Shown here piece after piece: positions 50,143 through 58,427 of a DNA stretch of 64,000 bases. The DNA comes from Halogeometricum rufum (lineage in GTDB: Archaea > Halobacteriota > Halobacteria > Halobacteriales > Haloferacaceae), in NCBI RefSeq assembly GCF_900112175.1, contig NZ_FOYT01000001.1, positions 1,178,001 to 1,242,000 on the forward strand, read 5' to 3'. Position 1 is the stretch's first letter. Each line of letters opens with the position of its first letter. The translations under genes and the position numbers were made by a program. The notes beneath the pieces were generated by a model. The model was not told the origin of the DNA. It searched no databases and was given only the letters and a program-made list of their open reading frames with translations.

Positions 50143-51123
50143 ATGAAATTCGGTGTCCTGAGCACCGCGGGTATCGCTCGCAAGTCGCTGATTCCGGCCA
50201 TCCACGCGAGCGACCACGAGGTGACGGCCGTCGCCTCGCGGGACGCCGAGACGGCGGCGACGTTCGCCGCGAACAACGGGATTCCGGAGTCCTACGGGAG
50301 CTACGAGCGACTCCTCTCGGCCGACGTGGACGCGGTGTACAACCCGCTCCCGAACGCGTTGCACGCCGAGTGGACCCGCCGGGCCGCCGACGCCGGACTG
50401 GACGTGCTCTGCGAGAAGCCGCTGACGACCGACGCCGAGAGCGCCGCCGACCTGTTCGACTACTGCGAAGACGCCGACGTGACGCTCATGGAGGCGTTCA
50501 TGTACCACTTCCACCCGCGGACCGTCCGCGCCCGTGAGATAGCGTCCGAGGAACTCGGCGCGGTGCGGTCCGTCGAGGCGGCGTTCAAGTTCCGGCTCGA
50601 CGACCCCGCGGACATCCGCCTGAACCCCGAACTCGGCGGCGGGTCGCTGTTCGACGTGGGGAGCTACGCCGTCAGCGCGGCGCGGAACTTCCTCGGCGAA
50701 CCCGACCGGGCGTACGCCCACCTCGCCGACACCCGCGACAGCGGCGTCGACACCGAGGCGGCGGGAGTGCTGGAGTACGCCGACGGACGCACCGCCCGCG
50801 TCGCCTCGGGGTTCGACACGACGCACGTCGAACGCTACCGCGTCGAAGCGGTCGACGGCTATCTGGAGGCGACGGACTGCTTCGGACCCGGCCGGACGTC
50901 GGTCGGCCTCACCTACGGCGTCGACGGGCGCGAGGTGACCGAGACGTTCGACGCGGTGGACCAGTACCGCCTGCAGGTCGACCACTTCGCCGAGGCGGCC
51001 GCGGCCGGGACGACGCCCCGAGTCGACCGCGCGGAGACGGTGGCGAACATGCGCGCAATCGACGCCCTGCGAGCGAGCGCGGCCGAGGGGCGACCGGTCC
51101 CGGTCGGCCGGGACGGCGAGTGA
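50143..51123 (+). CDS. Gfo/Idh/MocA family oxidoreductase
   Basis: A 326-residue NAD(P)-dependent sugar or polyol oxidoreductase. The Rossmann half starts 'MKFGVLSTAGIARKSLIPAI' with 'VYNPLPNALHAEWTRRAADA' and the catalytic-Lys motif 'CEKPLT'; the C-terminal half has 'MEAFMYHFHPRT' and 'GGGSLFDVGSYAVSAARNFL'. This set is close to the xylose/glucose-fructose oxidoreductase-like branch (haloarchaeal Gfo6 is a D-xylose dehydrogenase), but the substrate is not certain. It stands alone between the two Trk sets and gives no functional link to K+. Confidence 0.87.
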   Translation: MKFGVLSTAGIARKSLIPAIHASDHEVTAVASRDAETAATFAANNGIPESYGSYERLLSADVDAVYNPLPNALHAEWTRRAADAGLDVLCEKPLTTDAESAADLFDYCEDADVTLMEAFMYHFHPRTVRAREIASEELGAVRSVEAAFKFRLDDPADIRLNPELGGGSLFDVGSYAVSAARNFLGEPDRAYAHLADTRDSGVDTEAAGVLEYADGRTARVASGFDTTHVERYRVEAVDGYLEATDCFGPGRTSVGLTYGVDGREVTETFDAVDQYRLQVDHFAEAAAAGTTPRVDRAETVANMRAIDALRASAAEGRPVPVGRDGE

Positions 51124-51267
51124 CGGGCGTCGGGGACCGCCGAACTCGACCGACGCAGACACCGACGCGACTCGCGTCCGGTCGGGCGGTCCGACCGTCG
51201 CGAGCGGAAACGCTCATGGGACTGGTGGCTCACTCGTCCGTATGAACCGCAGACGAGGAGGAAGCAC

Positions 51268-52605
51268 GTGCGCGTCGTAATCGTCGGCGCCGGTGAGGTC
51301 GGATCGAACATCGCCGCCAGCCTCGCGGACTCGCACGACGTGGTGGTGGTGGACGTCGACCCCGAACGGGTCGAGGAGGTGAAGTATTCGCTGGACGTGC
51401 TCGCGATAGAGGGCGACGGGGCGTCTATCGACACGTTGGAGGAGGCCGGCGTCGCCGACGCCGACCTCCTCATCGCCAGCACGGACGACGACGAGACCAA
51501 CCTCGCCACCTGCGGGACGGCCAAAGCGCTCGGCGACCCGTTCACCATCGCCCGCGTCAAGCAGGTGGGGTTCCTCCGGACGTGGGAGCGGTCCCGCGGC
51601 GCGTTCGACGTCGACTTCATGGTCTGTTCGAACCTCGTCGCCGCCGAGGACATCGTTCAGGTCATCGGCCTCCCCGCCGCCGTCAACGTCGAGCAGTTCG
51701 CGCAGGGACTCGTCCAGATGGCGGAGTTCGAGATCGGCGAGTCGAGTTCCGTCGCCGGGCAGACGGTCAGCGAGGCCGACCAGTACGAACTGCTCACGTT
51801 CGCCGCGATTCTCCGCGACGACGACGTCGAGATACCAGACGGCGACAGCCGAATCGAAGCCGGCGACCGCGTCGTCGTCATCGGGATGCCGAAGGCCGTC
51901 CACGAGTTCGCGCTGACGGCCGCCCCGACGCGGATGCCGAACGACGCGACGAACGTGTTCGTCGTGGGCGGCGGCGAAATCGGCTTTCAGACCGCGCAGT
52001 TGCTCCAGGAGCGCGGTCTCTCGCCGCGACTGGTCGAACGCGACCCCGAACGGGCGCGCGAACTGGCCGAACAGCTCTCGGAGACGGTCGTCCTCCAGAT
52101 GGACGCGACCGACACGGACGCGCTCGAACGGGAGAACGTCGGCACCGCCGACGTCGTCGTCGCCGCCCTCGACTCCGACCAGAACAGCCTCTTCGCCGCG
52201 CTGGTCGCGAAGCGACTCGGCGCGAAGCGGGCCGTCGCGGTGGTCGAGGACGGAGACCACCGGGACCTGTTCGAGACGGTCGGCGTGGACGCGGCGGTCA
52301 ACCCGCGCGTCGTGACCGCGGAGGAGATTACGCGAATCACGCGCGAGGAGACGGCCGAGAAACTCACGTTCATCGAGGACGACCGCGCCGAGGTGTTCGA
52401 AGTGGAGGTGGACGGCGACAGCGTGCTCGCGGGGCGACCGATTCGGGAGTCCGTCGCCGACCTCCCGCGGGGCGTCGTCGTCGGCTCGATAGTGCGGGAC
52501 CGGGAGTTGGTCTCGCCGCGCGGCGATACGGTCGTCGAAGTCGGCGACCACGTCGTCCTCTTCGTCGACTCGTCCGTGGCGGAGGAAGTCACCGCCGCCG
52601 TGTGA
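51268..52605 (+). CDS. Trk potassium uptake protein TrkA, copy 2
   Basis: A 445-residue paralogue of the TrkA at 47038, the same length and collinear: 'MRVVIVGAGEVGSNIAASLA', then the second Rossmann motif 'VFVVGGGEIGFQTAQLLQER' and the ending 'VGDHVVLFVDSSVAEEVTAA'. Its second glycine motif (GGGEIG) is closer to consensus than copy 1. The GTG start has a ribosome site GAGGAGG about 6 nt upstream. The partner TrkH gene is convergent, with stops 36 nt apart, so the two are not in one operon, unlike the first pair. Confidence 0.94.
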   Translation: MRVVIVGAGEVGSNIAASLADSHDVVVVDVDPERVEEVKYSLDVLAIEGDGASIDTLEEAGVADADLLIASTDDDETNLATCGTAKALGDPFTIARVKQVGFLRTWERSRGAFDVDFMVCSNLVAAEDIVQVIGLPAAVNVEQFAQGLVQMAEFEIGESSSVAGQTVSEADQYELLTFAAILRDDDVEIPDGDSRIEAGDRVVVIGMPKAVHEFALTAAPTRMPNDATNVFVVGGGEIGFQTAQLLQERGLSPRLVERDPERARELAEQLSETVVLQMDATDTDALERENVGTADVVVAALDSDQNSLFAALVAKRLGAKRAVAVVEDGDHRDLFETVGVDAAVNPRVVTAEEITRITREETAEKLTFIEDDRAEVFEVEVDGDSVLAGRPIRESVADLPRGVVVGSIVRDRELVSPRGDTVVEVGDHVVLFVDSSVAEEVTAAV

Positions 52606-52641
52606 GGTCGGCGGCTCGCCGCTACCCGCCGACGCCGTCGC

Positions 52642-54186
52642 TCACGCGCGCCAGTACGACGGCGTGAACACGATGAGGACGGACAGAATCTCCAGTCGGC
52701 CGATCCACATCAGGACGACCATGTAGAGCTTCGAGAACGGCGAGAACGGCAGGAAGTTGTTCATCGGCCCGACGACGCCGACGCCCGGGCCGATGTTCCC
52801 GAGGGTGGCGATGGAGGCGCTCACGGCTTCGATGGCGCTGAGTTCGAGGCCGACGCGGAGGCTGTCGAGGTAGAGGACGACCGTCGAGAGGGCGAAGATG
52901 GTGACGAACGTCATCGTGAAGACGAACAGGCCGCGGACGGTCCGCTCGTCTATCACCTCGTCGGCCAGTCGGACCGGTCGCACCGCGTCGGGGTGGACCG
53001 AGGTGAACAGCTCTCGGCGGATGGTCTTCTGGACGAGGTACCAGCGGATTATCTTGACCGACCCGGCCGCCGACCCGGCGGACCCGCCGAGGAACATGGC
53101 GAACAGGAGGATGAGCTGCGCCGACTGGTCCCACGTGTTGAAGTCCATGCTGGCGTACCCCGTCGTGGTGACCACCGCCGCCGTCTGGAAGGCGGCCTGT
53201 CGGAGCGCGTGTTCGAGGTGCCCCGGAATCGGCGCGACGTTCGACGGCGACACGTCGAGGCCGAGACCCGTGAACAACAGGACGACGAAGACGCCCGTGA
53301 CGGCCAGCATCGCCGCCAAGTACGCCCGGAACTCGGCGTTCCCCGTCAGCCGCCTCGGTTCGCCCATCAGGACGTACCAGAACAGCGCGAAGTTCGTCCC
53401 CGCGACGACCATGAACAGGGTGATGGCCCACTGAATCGCCGGCGAGAACGCCTCCGCGCTCCGCGCTTCGGGGGAGAACCCGCCGGTCGGCATCGTCGTC
53501 AACGCGTGCGCGACGGCGTTGTAGAGGTCCATGTTCGGCGCGACGCCGGCGAGGTGGAGGCCGTAGTAGACGACCATCGCCGCCACGGTGAACCCGATGT
53601 AGATGCGCCAGAGCGCGCTGGCCGTGTCCCGAATCCGCGGTGTCAGCTTCTCTATCGACAGTCCGGGTGCCTCCTCGTCGATGACCTGAGCGCCGCCGAC
53701 GGAGAGTTCGGGCAGGATGGCGACCATCAGGACGATGATGCCCATCCCGCCGAGCCACTGGGTGACCTGCCGCCACATGAGTATCGACCGCGTGTGCCGG
53801 TCGAACGATATCTCGCCGAGCACGGTCGACCCCGTCGTCGTGAACCCGCTCATGCTCTCGAACAGCGCGTTCACCGGGTGCGCGACGGTCCCCTGCCCGG
53901 CGACGAGGTAGGGAATCGTCCCCAGGAGGGGGACCACGAACCACGTCATGCTCACGAGGAGGAACGCCTCCCTGTGGCCGAGGTCCGGCGTCGTTCGGAG
54001 TCGTTCGAGTCCCACCCCGGCGGTCACCATCACGACCATGGCGACGACGAAGGGGAGCGGGCTCTCGCCGTAGTAGAGGGCGACGCCCAGCGGGAGGGTG
54101 AGCGGGATAGCCATGTACTTGAGAACGGAACCGAGAAAGCCTACGCTCGTCCGGTAGTCCACGTAGGCGTCGATATTTGCGTTCAT
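52642..54186 (-). CDS. Trk potassium uptake channel TrkH, copy 2
   Basis: A 514-residue paralogue of the TrkH at 48436. The four filter regions are 'SGFTTTGSTVLGE', 'TTMPTGGFSPEA', 'VTTTGYASMDFN' and 'LGNIGPGVGVVG'; the first differs from copy 1 (Ser for Ala after the glycine). I chose ATG 54186 ('MNANIDAYVDYRTSVGFLG') by alignment with copy 1, discarding 27 upstream codons. It is convergent with TrkA copy 2 and divergent from a decayed transporter remnant. Confidence 0.93.
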   Translation of the reverse strand: MNANIDAYVDYRTSVGFLGSVLKYMAIPLTLPLGVALYYGESPLPFVVAMVVMVTAGVGLERLRTTPDLGHREAFLLVSMTWFVVPLLGTIPYLVAGQGTVAHPVNALFESMSGFTTTGSTVLGEISFDRHTRSILMWRQVTQWLGGMGIIVLMVAILPELSVGGAQVIDEEAPGLSIEKLTPRIRDTASALWRIYIGFTVAAMVVYYGLHLAGVAPNMDLYNAVAHALTTMPTGGFSPEARSAEAFSPAIQWAITLFMVVAGTNFALFWYVLMGEPRRLTGNAEFRAYLAAMLAVTGVFVVLLFTGLGLDVSPSNVAPIPGHLEHALRQAAFQTAAVVTTTGYASMDFNTWDQSAQLILLFAMFLGGSAGSAAGSVKIIRWYLVQKTIRRELFTSVHPDAVRPVRLADEVIDERTVRGLFVFTMTFVTIFALSTVVLYLDSLRVGLELSAIEAVSASIATLGNIGPGVGVVGPMNNFLPFSPFSKLYMVVLMWIGRLEILSVLIVFTPSYWRA

Positions 54187-54255
54187 CACACTCTGAACGG
54201 AACCAAGAGCAGCAGTCATTTCACTCTGTAGGTATCGCTCGGGCGTTGACGTGGG

Positions 54256-54621
54256 GTGGTGACGCACGACAGCTCACCCGCCTCGCCCGAGAGCGGACGG
54301 ATACAGTGGTGTGGTGACGCGCCACACGACCCTCCGGCCGCGGCGGTCGGAGCGGACGCGAGGCCGGCCGTGAGTCACGCTGGTGAACGCGAATCGACGG
54401 TCAGCCCCGGTCCGGTAGACGCGACGATGGTCGGTATCGGGGCGGGCATCTTCGTCCCTGTTCGGCGCGGGCGTCTACGTCCTGCTCGGAGCCTCATCGT
54501 CGTCGACTATCAGGGGAACCGCCTCGGCGGGCCCGACACCGTCATCGAACCGGGTCACCGCTACGTCGTCGCCGTCGAGTCGGGCGCGACGGACGAGGTG
54601 ATGATCCTCCTCAGGGGCTGA
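54256..54621 (+). pseudogene. Remnant of an amino-acid-permease-like transporter with RCK_C domain
   Basis: A 121-codon open frame that does not look like a working protein. Its first half is hydrophilic and odd, then comes 'ATMVGIGAGIF', the start of helix 1 of APC-family permeases, after which the hydrophobic sequence continues in the +1 frame ('LFGAGVYVLLG' from about 54459). The last part returns to 'DYQGNRLGGPDTVIEPGHRY' and 'VVAVESGATDEVMILLRG', which matches an RCK_C (TrkA-C) domain end. Hundreds of codons of a permease are missing between. This points to a large internal deletion with frameshift in a cation-coupled transporter gene. Confidence 0.6.
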
Positions 54622-54636
54622 CGCCGGCGGGCCGGG

Positions 54637-55173
54637 CTACCGGAACCGGGCGTACCCCGCCACCGCGGCGAGGGCGGCGAGGGCGGCGACGAGGCCGAAT
54701 CCGGGCGTCGACGCGCCGGTTCCGTCTCCGGTCGCCGAAGCGTCGGCCGTCGACGACGCGTCGCCGGTGAGCGTCTCGCCGGGCGCCAGCACCACACCCT
54801 CGGACTCGGCCACCGTCTCGCCGCCGCGGACGACGGTCACCGCGAACGTGTCACCGCTCGCCTGTTCGGAGAAGTCGAACGGGGCGGCGAACGACCCGTT
54901 CTCGGCGACGGTCACCGTCTGCGTCTTGAGGAACTGCGGTTGGGTGTCCCCCGCGGACTGGATGCGGAGCGTCAGGTTCGACCCCGCGTCGAGGTCCGAC
55001 GTGCCGGTTATCGTCGCGTCCTCGGCCGCATGGACGACGACGCGTCCGTCCTGCGTCGCCAACTCGACAGACGACTCTTGGGCGACGACGACGCCCGTCG
55101 CGCCCGCGACGAGGCCGACGACGAGGAAGACTGTGACGAGACCACTCGTGGGAGGGAGAGACCAATCGGGCAT
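54637..55173 (-). CDS. Secreted surface protein with PGF-type C-terminal anchor
   Basis: A 178-residue exported protein. The N-terminal Sec signal 'GLVTVFLVVGLVAGATGVVV' ends in AQE. One beta-sandwich-like domain follows ('DLDAGSNLTLRIQSAGDTQP', 'AENGSFAAPFDFSEQASGDT'), as in BGTF-type haloarchaeal surface proteins, then a Ser/Thr/Ala/Asp linker likely to be glycosylated, and 'TPGFGLVAALAALAAVAGYA' with a basic end (RFR), a PGF-CTERM sorting signal for archaeosortase A. ATG 55173 is preferred to a GTG at 55197 because it puts the signal at the N-terminus. Confidence 0.84.
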   Translation of the reverse strand: MPDWSLPPTSGLVTVFLVVGLVAGATGVVVAQESSVELATQDGRVVVHAAEDATITGTSDLDAGSNLTLRIQSAGDTQPQFLKTQTVTVAENGSFAAPFDFSEQASGDTFAVTVVRGGETVAESEGVVLAPGETLTGDASSTADASATGDGTGASTPGFGLVAALAALAAVAGYARFR

Positions 55174-55274
55174 TGCGTTCGAATCGAGTCGCGGCACCGT
55201 AGAAGACCCACCGAATGCTCAAACGGCGCTTTGAACGGACGCCGGCGGCCGCGCGAGCCCCGCGATCGGCGAAC

Positions 55275-55284
55275 ACTTTTTTCT
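55275..55284 (+). promoter_or_regulatory. TATA-like box of the 43-residue membrane protein gene
   Basis: ACTTTTTTCT centred 28 nt before ATG 55308. Confidence 0.5.
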
Positions 55285-55307
55285 AACTGAGGCGAGTCGA
55301 ACAAAAC

Positions 55308-55439
55308 ATGAAGACATCCACCATCGTGATACTCGTCGGCGTCGTGTTCCTGTTCATCCCGATTCCGCCCATCGCCACCATCATCGGCATCCTGACCATC
55401 CTCGCCGGCGTCGCGTTCCGGGCGCTGGGCGGCAGTTAG
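55308..55439 (+). CDS. Small membrane protein, 43 residues
   Basis: Begins 'MKTSTIVILVGVVFLFIPIP' and ends 'ILAGVAFRALGGS'. Almost the whole chain is hydrophobic, making two short helices broken by 'IPIPPIAT', with one Lys at the start and one Arg near the end. A TATA-like box stands 28 nt upstream, which is the main reason to believe it is expressed. Proteins of this type are frequent and mostly undescribed in haloarchaea. Confidence 0.7.
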   Translation: MKTSTIVILVGVVFLFIPIPPIATIIGILTILAGVAFRALGGS

Positions 55440-55464
55440 AACCGCGTTTCGGGCGTCGGTTCGC

Positions 55465-55650
55465 TCCCACCTTTTCGTCGCTCCCTGACGGTCGCTCGAA
55501 ACGTTGGATCAAAAACCGCTCAGTTCTCGACGGCCGACGCCGCCCGAATCATCGTGTTCCCACCTTTTCGTCGCTCCCTGACGGTCGCTCGAAAAGCTGG
55601 ACCAAAAACCGCTCAGTTCTCGACGGCCGACGCCGCCCGAATCATCGTCT
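55465..55650 (-). repeat. 93-bp tandem duplication that copies the gatA 3' end
   Basis: Copy 2 (55558-55650) contains the last 12 codons of gatA, its stop and about 55 bp downstream. Copy 1 (55465-55557) repeats this downstream of the gene with a few changes (for example gaaaagctggacc against gaaacgttggatc). Both carry the gatA-like end V-E-N-stop. The 93-bp period is exact at both borders (TCCCACC). Confidence 0.85.
55564..55608 (-). terminator. Possible gatA terminator: T-run and hairpin
   Basis: On the minus strand GGTTTTTGG comes 5 nt after the gatA stop, followed by an inverted repeat CTTTTCG...CGAAAAG (arms 55590-55596 and 55564-55570). Archaeal terminators need little more than a T-run, so this is plausible; it is partly duplicated in copy 1. 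Confidence 0.5.
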
Positions 55651-56911
55651 CTTCACCGAACTTCGGTCCGATTAGCTGGAGGCCGACCGGGAGGCCCTCC
55701 GCCTCGCCCGCCGGGACGGAGATGGCGGGGAGGTTCGCGAGGTTCACGGGGACGGTGTTGGCGTCCATCAGATACAGTTGCAGGGGGTCCGAGAGGCTCT
55801 CGCCGAGTTTCGGCGGGAGGACGGGCATCGTCGGCGTGGCGAGGACGTCCGCCTCGGCGAACGCCTCGTCGAAGTCCTGTTTTATCCACGCCCGGGCGTC
55901 TTGGGCCTTCTTGTAGTACTTGTCGTGGTAGCCCGCCGAGAGGGCGTACGTGCCGAGGAGGATGCGGCGCTTGACCTCCGCGCCGAACCCCTCCTCGCGG
56001 GTGTCGGCGTACACGTCGTTCCAGTTGCCCTCCTTGCCCGTCGAGAGGCCGTAGCGCACGCCGTCGTAGCGCGCGAGGTTCGAGGAGGCCTCGGACGTGG
56101 CGATGACGTAGTACGCCTGCACCGCGTGTTCGAGGGAGTCGAGGCTGACTTCGACCACGTCCGCGCCCTGCGCTTCGAGGTCCGCGACGGCCGCCTCGAA
56201 CGTCTCGACGACGCGTTCGTCCGCGCCCTCGAGGAGGTCCGTGATGACGCCGACGGTCAGACCGTCGACGTCGCCGTCCGCGGCGGCCGCGTAGTCGGCG
56301 CCGTCGGCCGGGTGGCCGTCCGTCTCCGCGGACTGGTCGAACCGCGTCGTCGCGTCGCGTTCGTCCGCGCCCGAGATGACGTCCAGGAGGGCGGCGGCGT
56401 CCTCGACGGTGGACCCGATGGGGCCGACCTGTTCGAGGGAGTTCGCGTAGGCGACGAGTCCGTACCGAGAGACGAGTCCGTAGGTGGGCTTGATGCCGAC
56501 GACGCCGCAGAAGGCGGCCGGGTTGCGCACCGACCCGCCGGTGTCCGTGCCGAGTGCGAGGTCCGCCTCGCCCGCGGCGACGGCGGCGGCCGACCCGCCC
56601 GAGGACCCCCCGGGCACGCGTTCGGTGTCAACGGGGTTCTCCGTCGGGCCGAACGCCGAGGTTTCGGTCGTGCCGCCCATCCCGAACTCGTCCATGTTCG
56701 TCTTGCCGACGATGGTCGCGCCGGCGGCTTTCAGGCGTTCGACCACCGTGGCGTCGTACGGCGGGACGTACGATTCGAGCATCGCGGACCCGCACGTCGT
56801 GCGGACGCCGTCGGTGCTGATGTTGTCCTTGACGGCGACGGTCCGCCCGGCGAGTGGGCCGTCGTCGTCGCCGTCGATGGTCTCCTCGGTGATGAAGATG
56901 TTCGCGCTCAT
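55613..56911 (-). CDS. gatA: Glu-tRNA(Gln)/Asp-tRNA(Asn) amidotransferase subunit A
   Basis: The amidase subunit of GatCAB, which frees ammonia from glutamine to convert mischarged Glu-tRNA(Gln). The 432-residue protein has the full amidase triad: Lys28 in 'AVKDNIST', cis-Ser103 in 'PGGSSGGSAAA' and nucleophile Ser127 in 'GTDTGGSVRNPA', with the spacings of the family (75 and 24). It starts directly after the gatC stop (TAG, then ATG with no gap). The 3' end is duplicated downstream. gatB is not in the window. Confidence 0.96.
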   Translation of the reverse strand: MSANIFITEETIDGDDDGPLAGRTVAVKDNISTDGVRTTCGSAMLESYVPPYDATVVERLKAAGATIVGKTNMDEFGMGGTTETSAFGPTENPVDTERVPGGSSGGSAAAVAAGEADLALGTDTGGSVRNPAAFCGVVGIKPTYGLVSRYGLVAYANSLEQVGPIGSTVEDAAALLDVISGADERDATTRFDQSAETDGHPADGADYAAAADGDVDGLTVGVITDLLEGADERVVETFEAAVADLEAQGADVVEVSLDSLEHAVQAYYVIATSEASSNLARYDGVRYGLSTGKEGNWNDVYADTREEGFGAEVKRRILLGTYALSAGYHDKYYKKAQDARAWIKQDFDEAFAEADVLATPTMPVLPPKLGESLSDPLQLYLMDANTVPVNLANLPAISVPAGEAEGLPVGLQLIGPKFGEETMIRAASAVEN

Positions 56912-57190
56912 CTACGACACCCGCGGTCCCTTGAAGAAGCCGTCTTCGGACTCGGGGGCGTTCCCCAGTGCCTCCTCCTGGTCGAGACAGTCCTCCACCT
57001 CGTCGGTTCGCATCACGTTCACGAGGTCGGGTTCCGACTCGACCTCGGGCACCTCGTCGAGGGCGTCGAAGTAGTCGAGGATGTCGGCGAACTGGGCGGC
57101 GAACTCCTCCACTTCGTCCTCCGCGAGGTTCACCCGCGCCAACTCCGCGACGTGACGCACCTCCTCGGCGTCCACGGGCGTATCGCTCAT
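56912..57190 (-). CDS. gatC: Glu-tRNA(Gln)/Asp-tRNA(Asn) amidotransferase subunit C
   Basis: A 92-residue helper subunit that bridges GatA and GatB. It has 'VDAEEVRHVAELARVNLAED', then 'FAAQFADILDYFDALDEV', and ends 'FFKGPRVS', the standard GatC layout. It is the first gene of the gatC-gatA operon and is divergent from tfb (176 bp shared). ATG 57190 gives the usual N-terminus; the longer upstream frame is discarded. Confidence 0.95.
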   Translation of the reverse strand: MSDTPVDAEEVRHVAELARVNLAEDEVEEFAAQFADILDYFDALDEVPEVESEPDLVNVMRTDEVEDCLDQEEALGNAPESEDGFFKGPRVS

Positions 57191-57296
57191 GTTCGTCACG
57201 AACCGGGGGCCGGGAGTAAGGGTTTCGGTGTGGGTGAACGGGGGTCTGCGACGGAGTGACAGCCCGCCGACCCGATTCCGTCCTCGGCGGGCCATC

Positions 57297-57306
57297 AAAT
57301 ATATTA
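57297..57306 (+). promoter_or_regulatory. TATA box of tfb
   Basis: AAATATATTA, the strongest TATA match in the window, 65 nt before the ATG at 57367. It predicts a leader of about 35-40 nt, unlike most genes here. Confidence 0.6.
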
Positions 57307-57366
57307 TCGTTCCGTCCGTGGAGACGGTACGGAGAACCCTCCGGCCCATTTTCTCCGCCCAACAAA

Positions 57367-58362
57367 ATGACTGAAAGCGCCCGAAGTTACCGAACGCGGA
57401 GTGCGCGCGCGCGTGAGGACACCGGCGAACGAGAGGAGGAAGACGCCGTGGAAGACGAGGAGACGCTTCGCTGTCCCGAGTGCGGGTCGACGAACCTCGC
57501 CGCCGACGACGGACGGGGCGAGACGGTGTGTGAGGACTGCGGCCTCGTCGTCGAGGAGGACGAGATAGACCACGGTCCAGAGTGGCGAGCGTTCGACTCG
57601 GCCGAGAAGGACGAGAAGTCCCGCGTCGGCGCGCCGACGACGAACATGATGCACGACAAGGGGTTGTCGACGAACATCGGCTGGCAGGACAAGGACGCCT
57701 ACGGCAACTCCCTGTCGTCCAATCAGCGCCAGAAGATGCAGCGACTGCGCACGTGGAACGAGCGCTTCCGCACGCGAGACTCCAAAGAGCGCAACCTGAA
57801 GCAGGCGCTCGGCGAGATAGACCGGATGGCGTCGGCGCTCGGACTCCCCGACAACGTCCGCGAGACGGCCTCGGTCATCTACCGCCGTGCGCTGGACGAC
57901 GACCTGCTCCCCGGCCGGTCCATCGAGGGCGTCGCCACCTCGGCCCTGTACGCCGCCGCGCGCATGGCCGGCACGCCCCGGTCGCTCGACGAGATTACGG
58001 TGGTGTCCCGCGTCGACAAAGACGAGATATCGCGGACGTACCGCTACGTCGTCCGCGAACTCGGCCTCGAAATCGAACCCGCGGACCCCGAGCAGTACGT
58101 CCCGCGGTTCGCCTCGGAACTCGGCCTCACCGACGAGTCCGAACGCCACGCCCGCCAACTGCTGAAGACGGCCAAAGAACAGGGCATCCACTCCGGGAAG
58201 TCGCCCGTCGGCCTCGCCGCCGCGGCCATCTACGCCGCCTCCCTGCTCGCCAACGAGAAGGTGACGCAGAGCGAGGTGAGCGAGGTGGCCAACATCTCGG
58301 AAGTGACTATCCGCAACCGCTACCACGAACTGCTCGAGGCCGAAGAAGGCCTGACGGCCTGA
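57367..58362 (+). CDS. tfb: Transcription initiation factor B
   Basis: The TFIIB homologue that recruits RNA polymerase to TBP-bound promoters. The 331-residue protein has a Zn ribbon with C36/C39 ('CPECGS') and C55/C58 ('CEDCGL'), a B-reader/linker region with 'GPEWRAFDSAEKDEKSRVGA', and two cyclin folds ('RASALGL'-type 'MASALGLPDNVRETASVIYR' and 'LGLTDESERHARQLLKTAKE'), ending in 'ISEVTIRNRYHELLE'. Haloarchaea have several TFBs; which one this is cannot be told. ATG 57367 is preferred since upstream codons are GC-poor promoter DNA. Confidence 0.96.
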   Translation: MTESARSYRTRSARAREDTGEREEEDAVEDEETLRCPECGSTNLAADDGRGETVCEDCGLVVEEDEIDHGPEWRAFDSAEKDEKSRVGAPTTNMMHDKGLSTNIGWQDKDAYGNSLSSNQRQKMQRLRTWNERFRTRDSKERNLKQALGEIDRMASALGLPDNVRETASVIYRRALDDDLLPGRSIEGVATSALYAAARMAGTPRSLDEITVVSRVDKDEISRTYRYVVRELGLEIEPADPEQYVPRFASELGLTDESERHARQLLKTAKEQGIHSGKSPVGLAAAAIYAASLLANEKVTQSEVSEVANISEVTIRNRYHELLEAEEGLTA

Positions 58363-58427
58363 CCGACTCCTGCTTCTCCGCGGCCGCGACGGAAACAGCC
58401 AACCGCTCCCGCTTCGAACGGCGGTGC

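Noticed and set aside
55465-55557. A second, truncated gatA copy as a gene
   Set aside because: Only the last 12 codons are present, with no start; it is a tandem duplication of the 3' end and not a coding unit.
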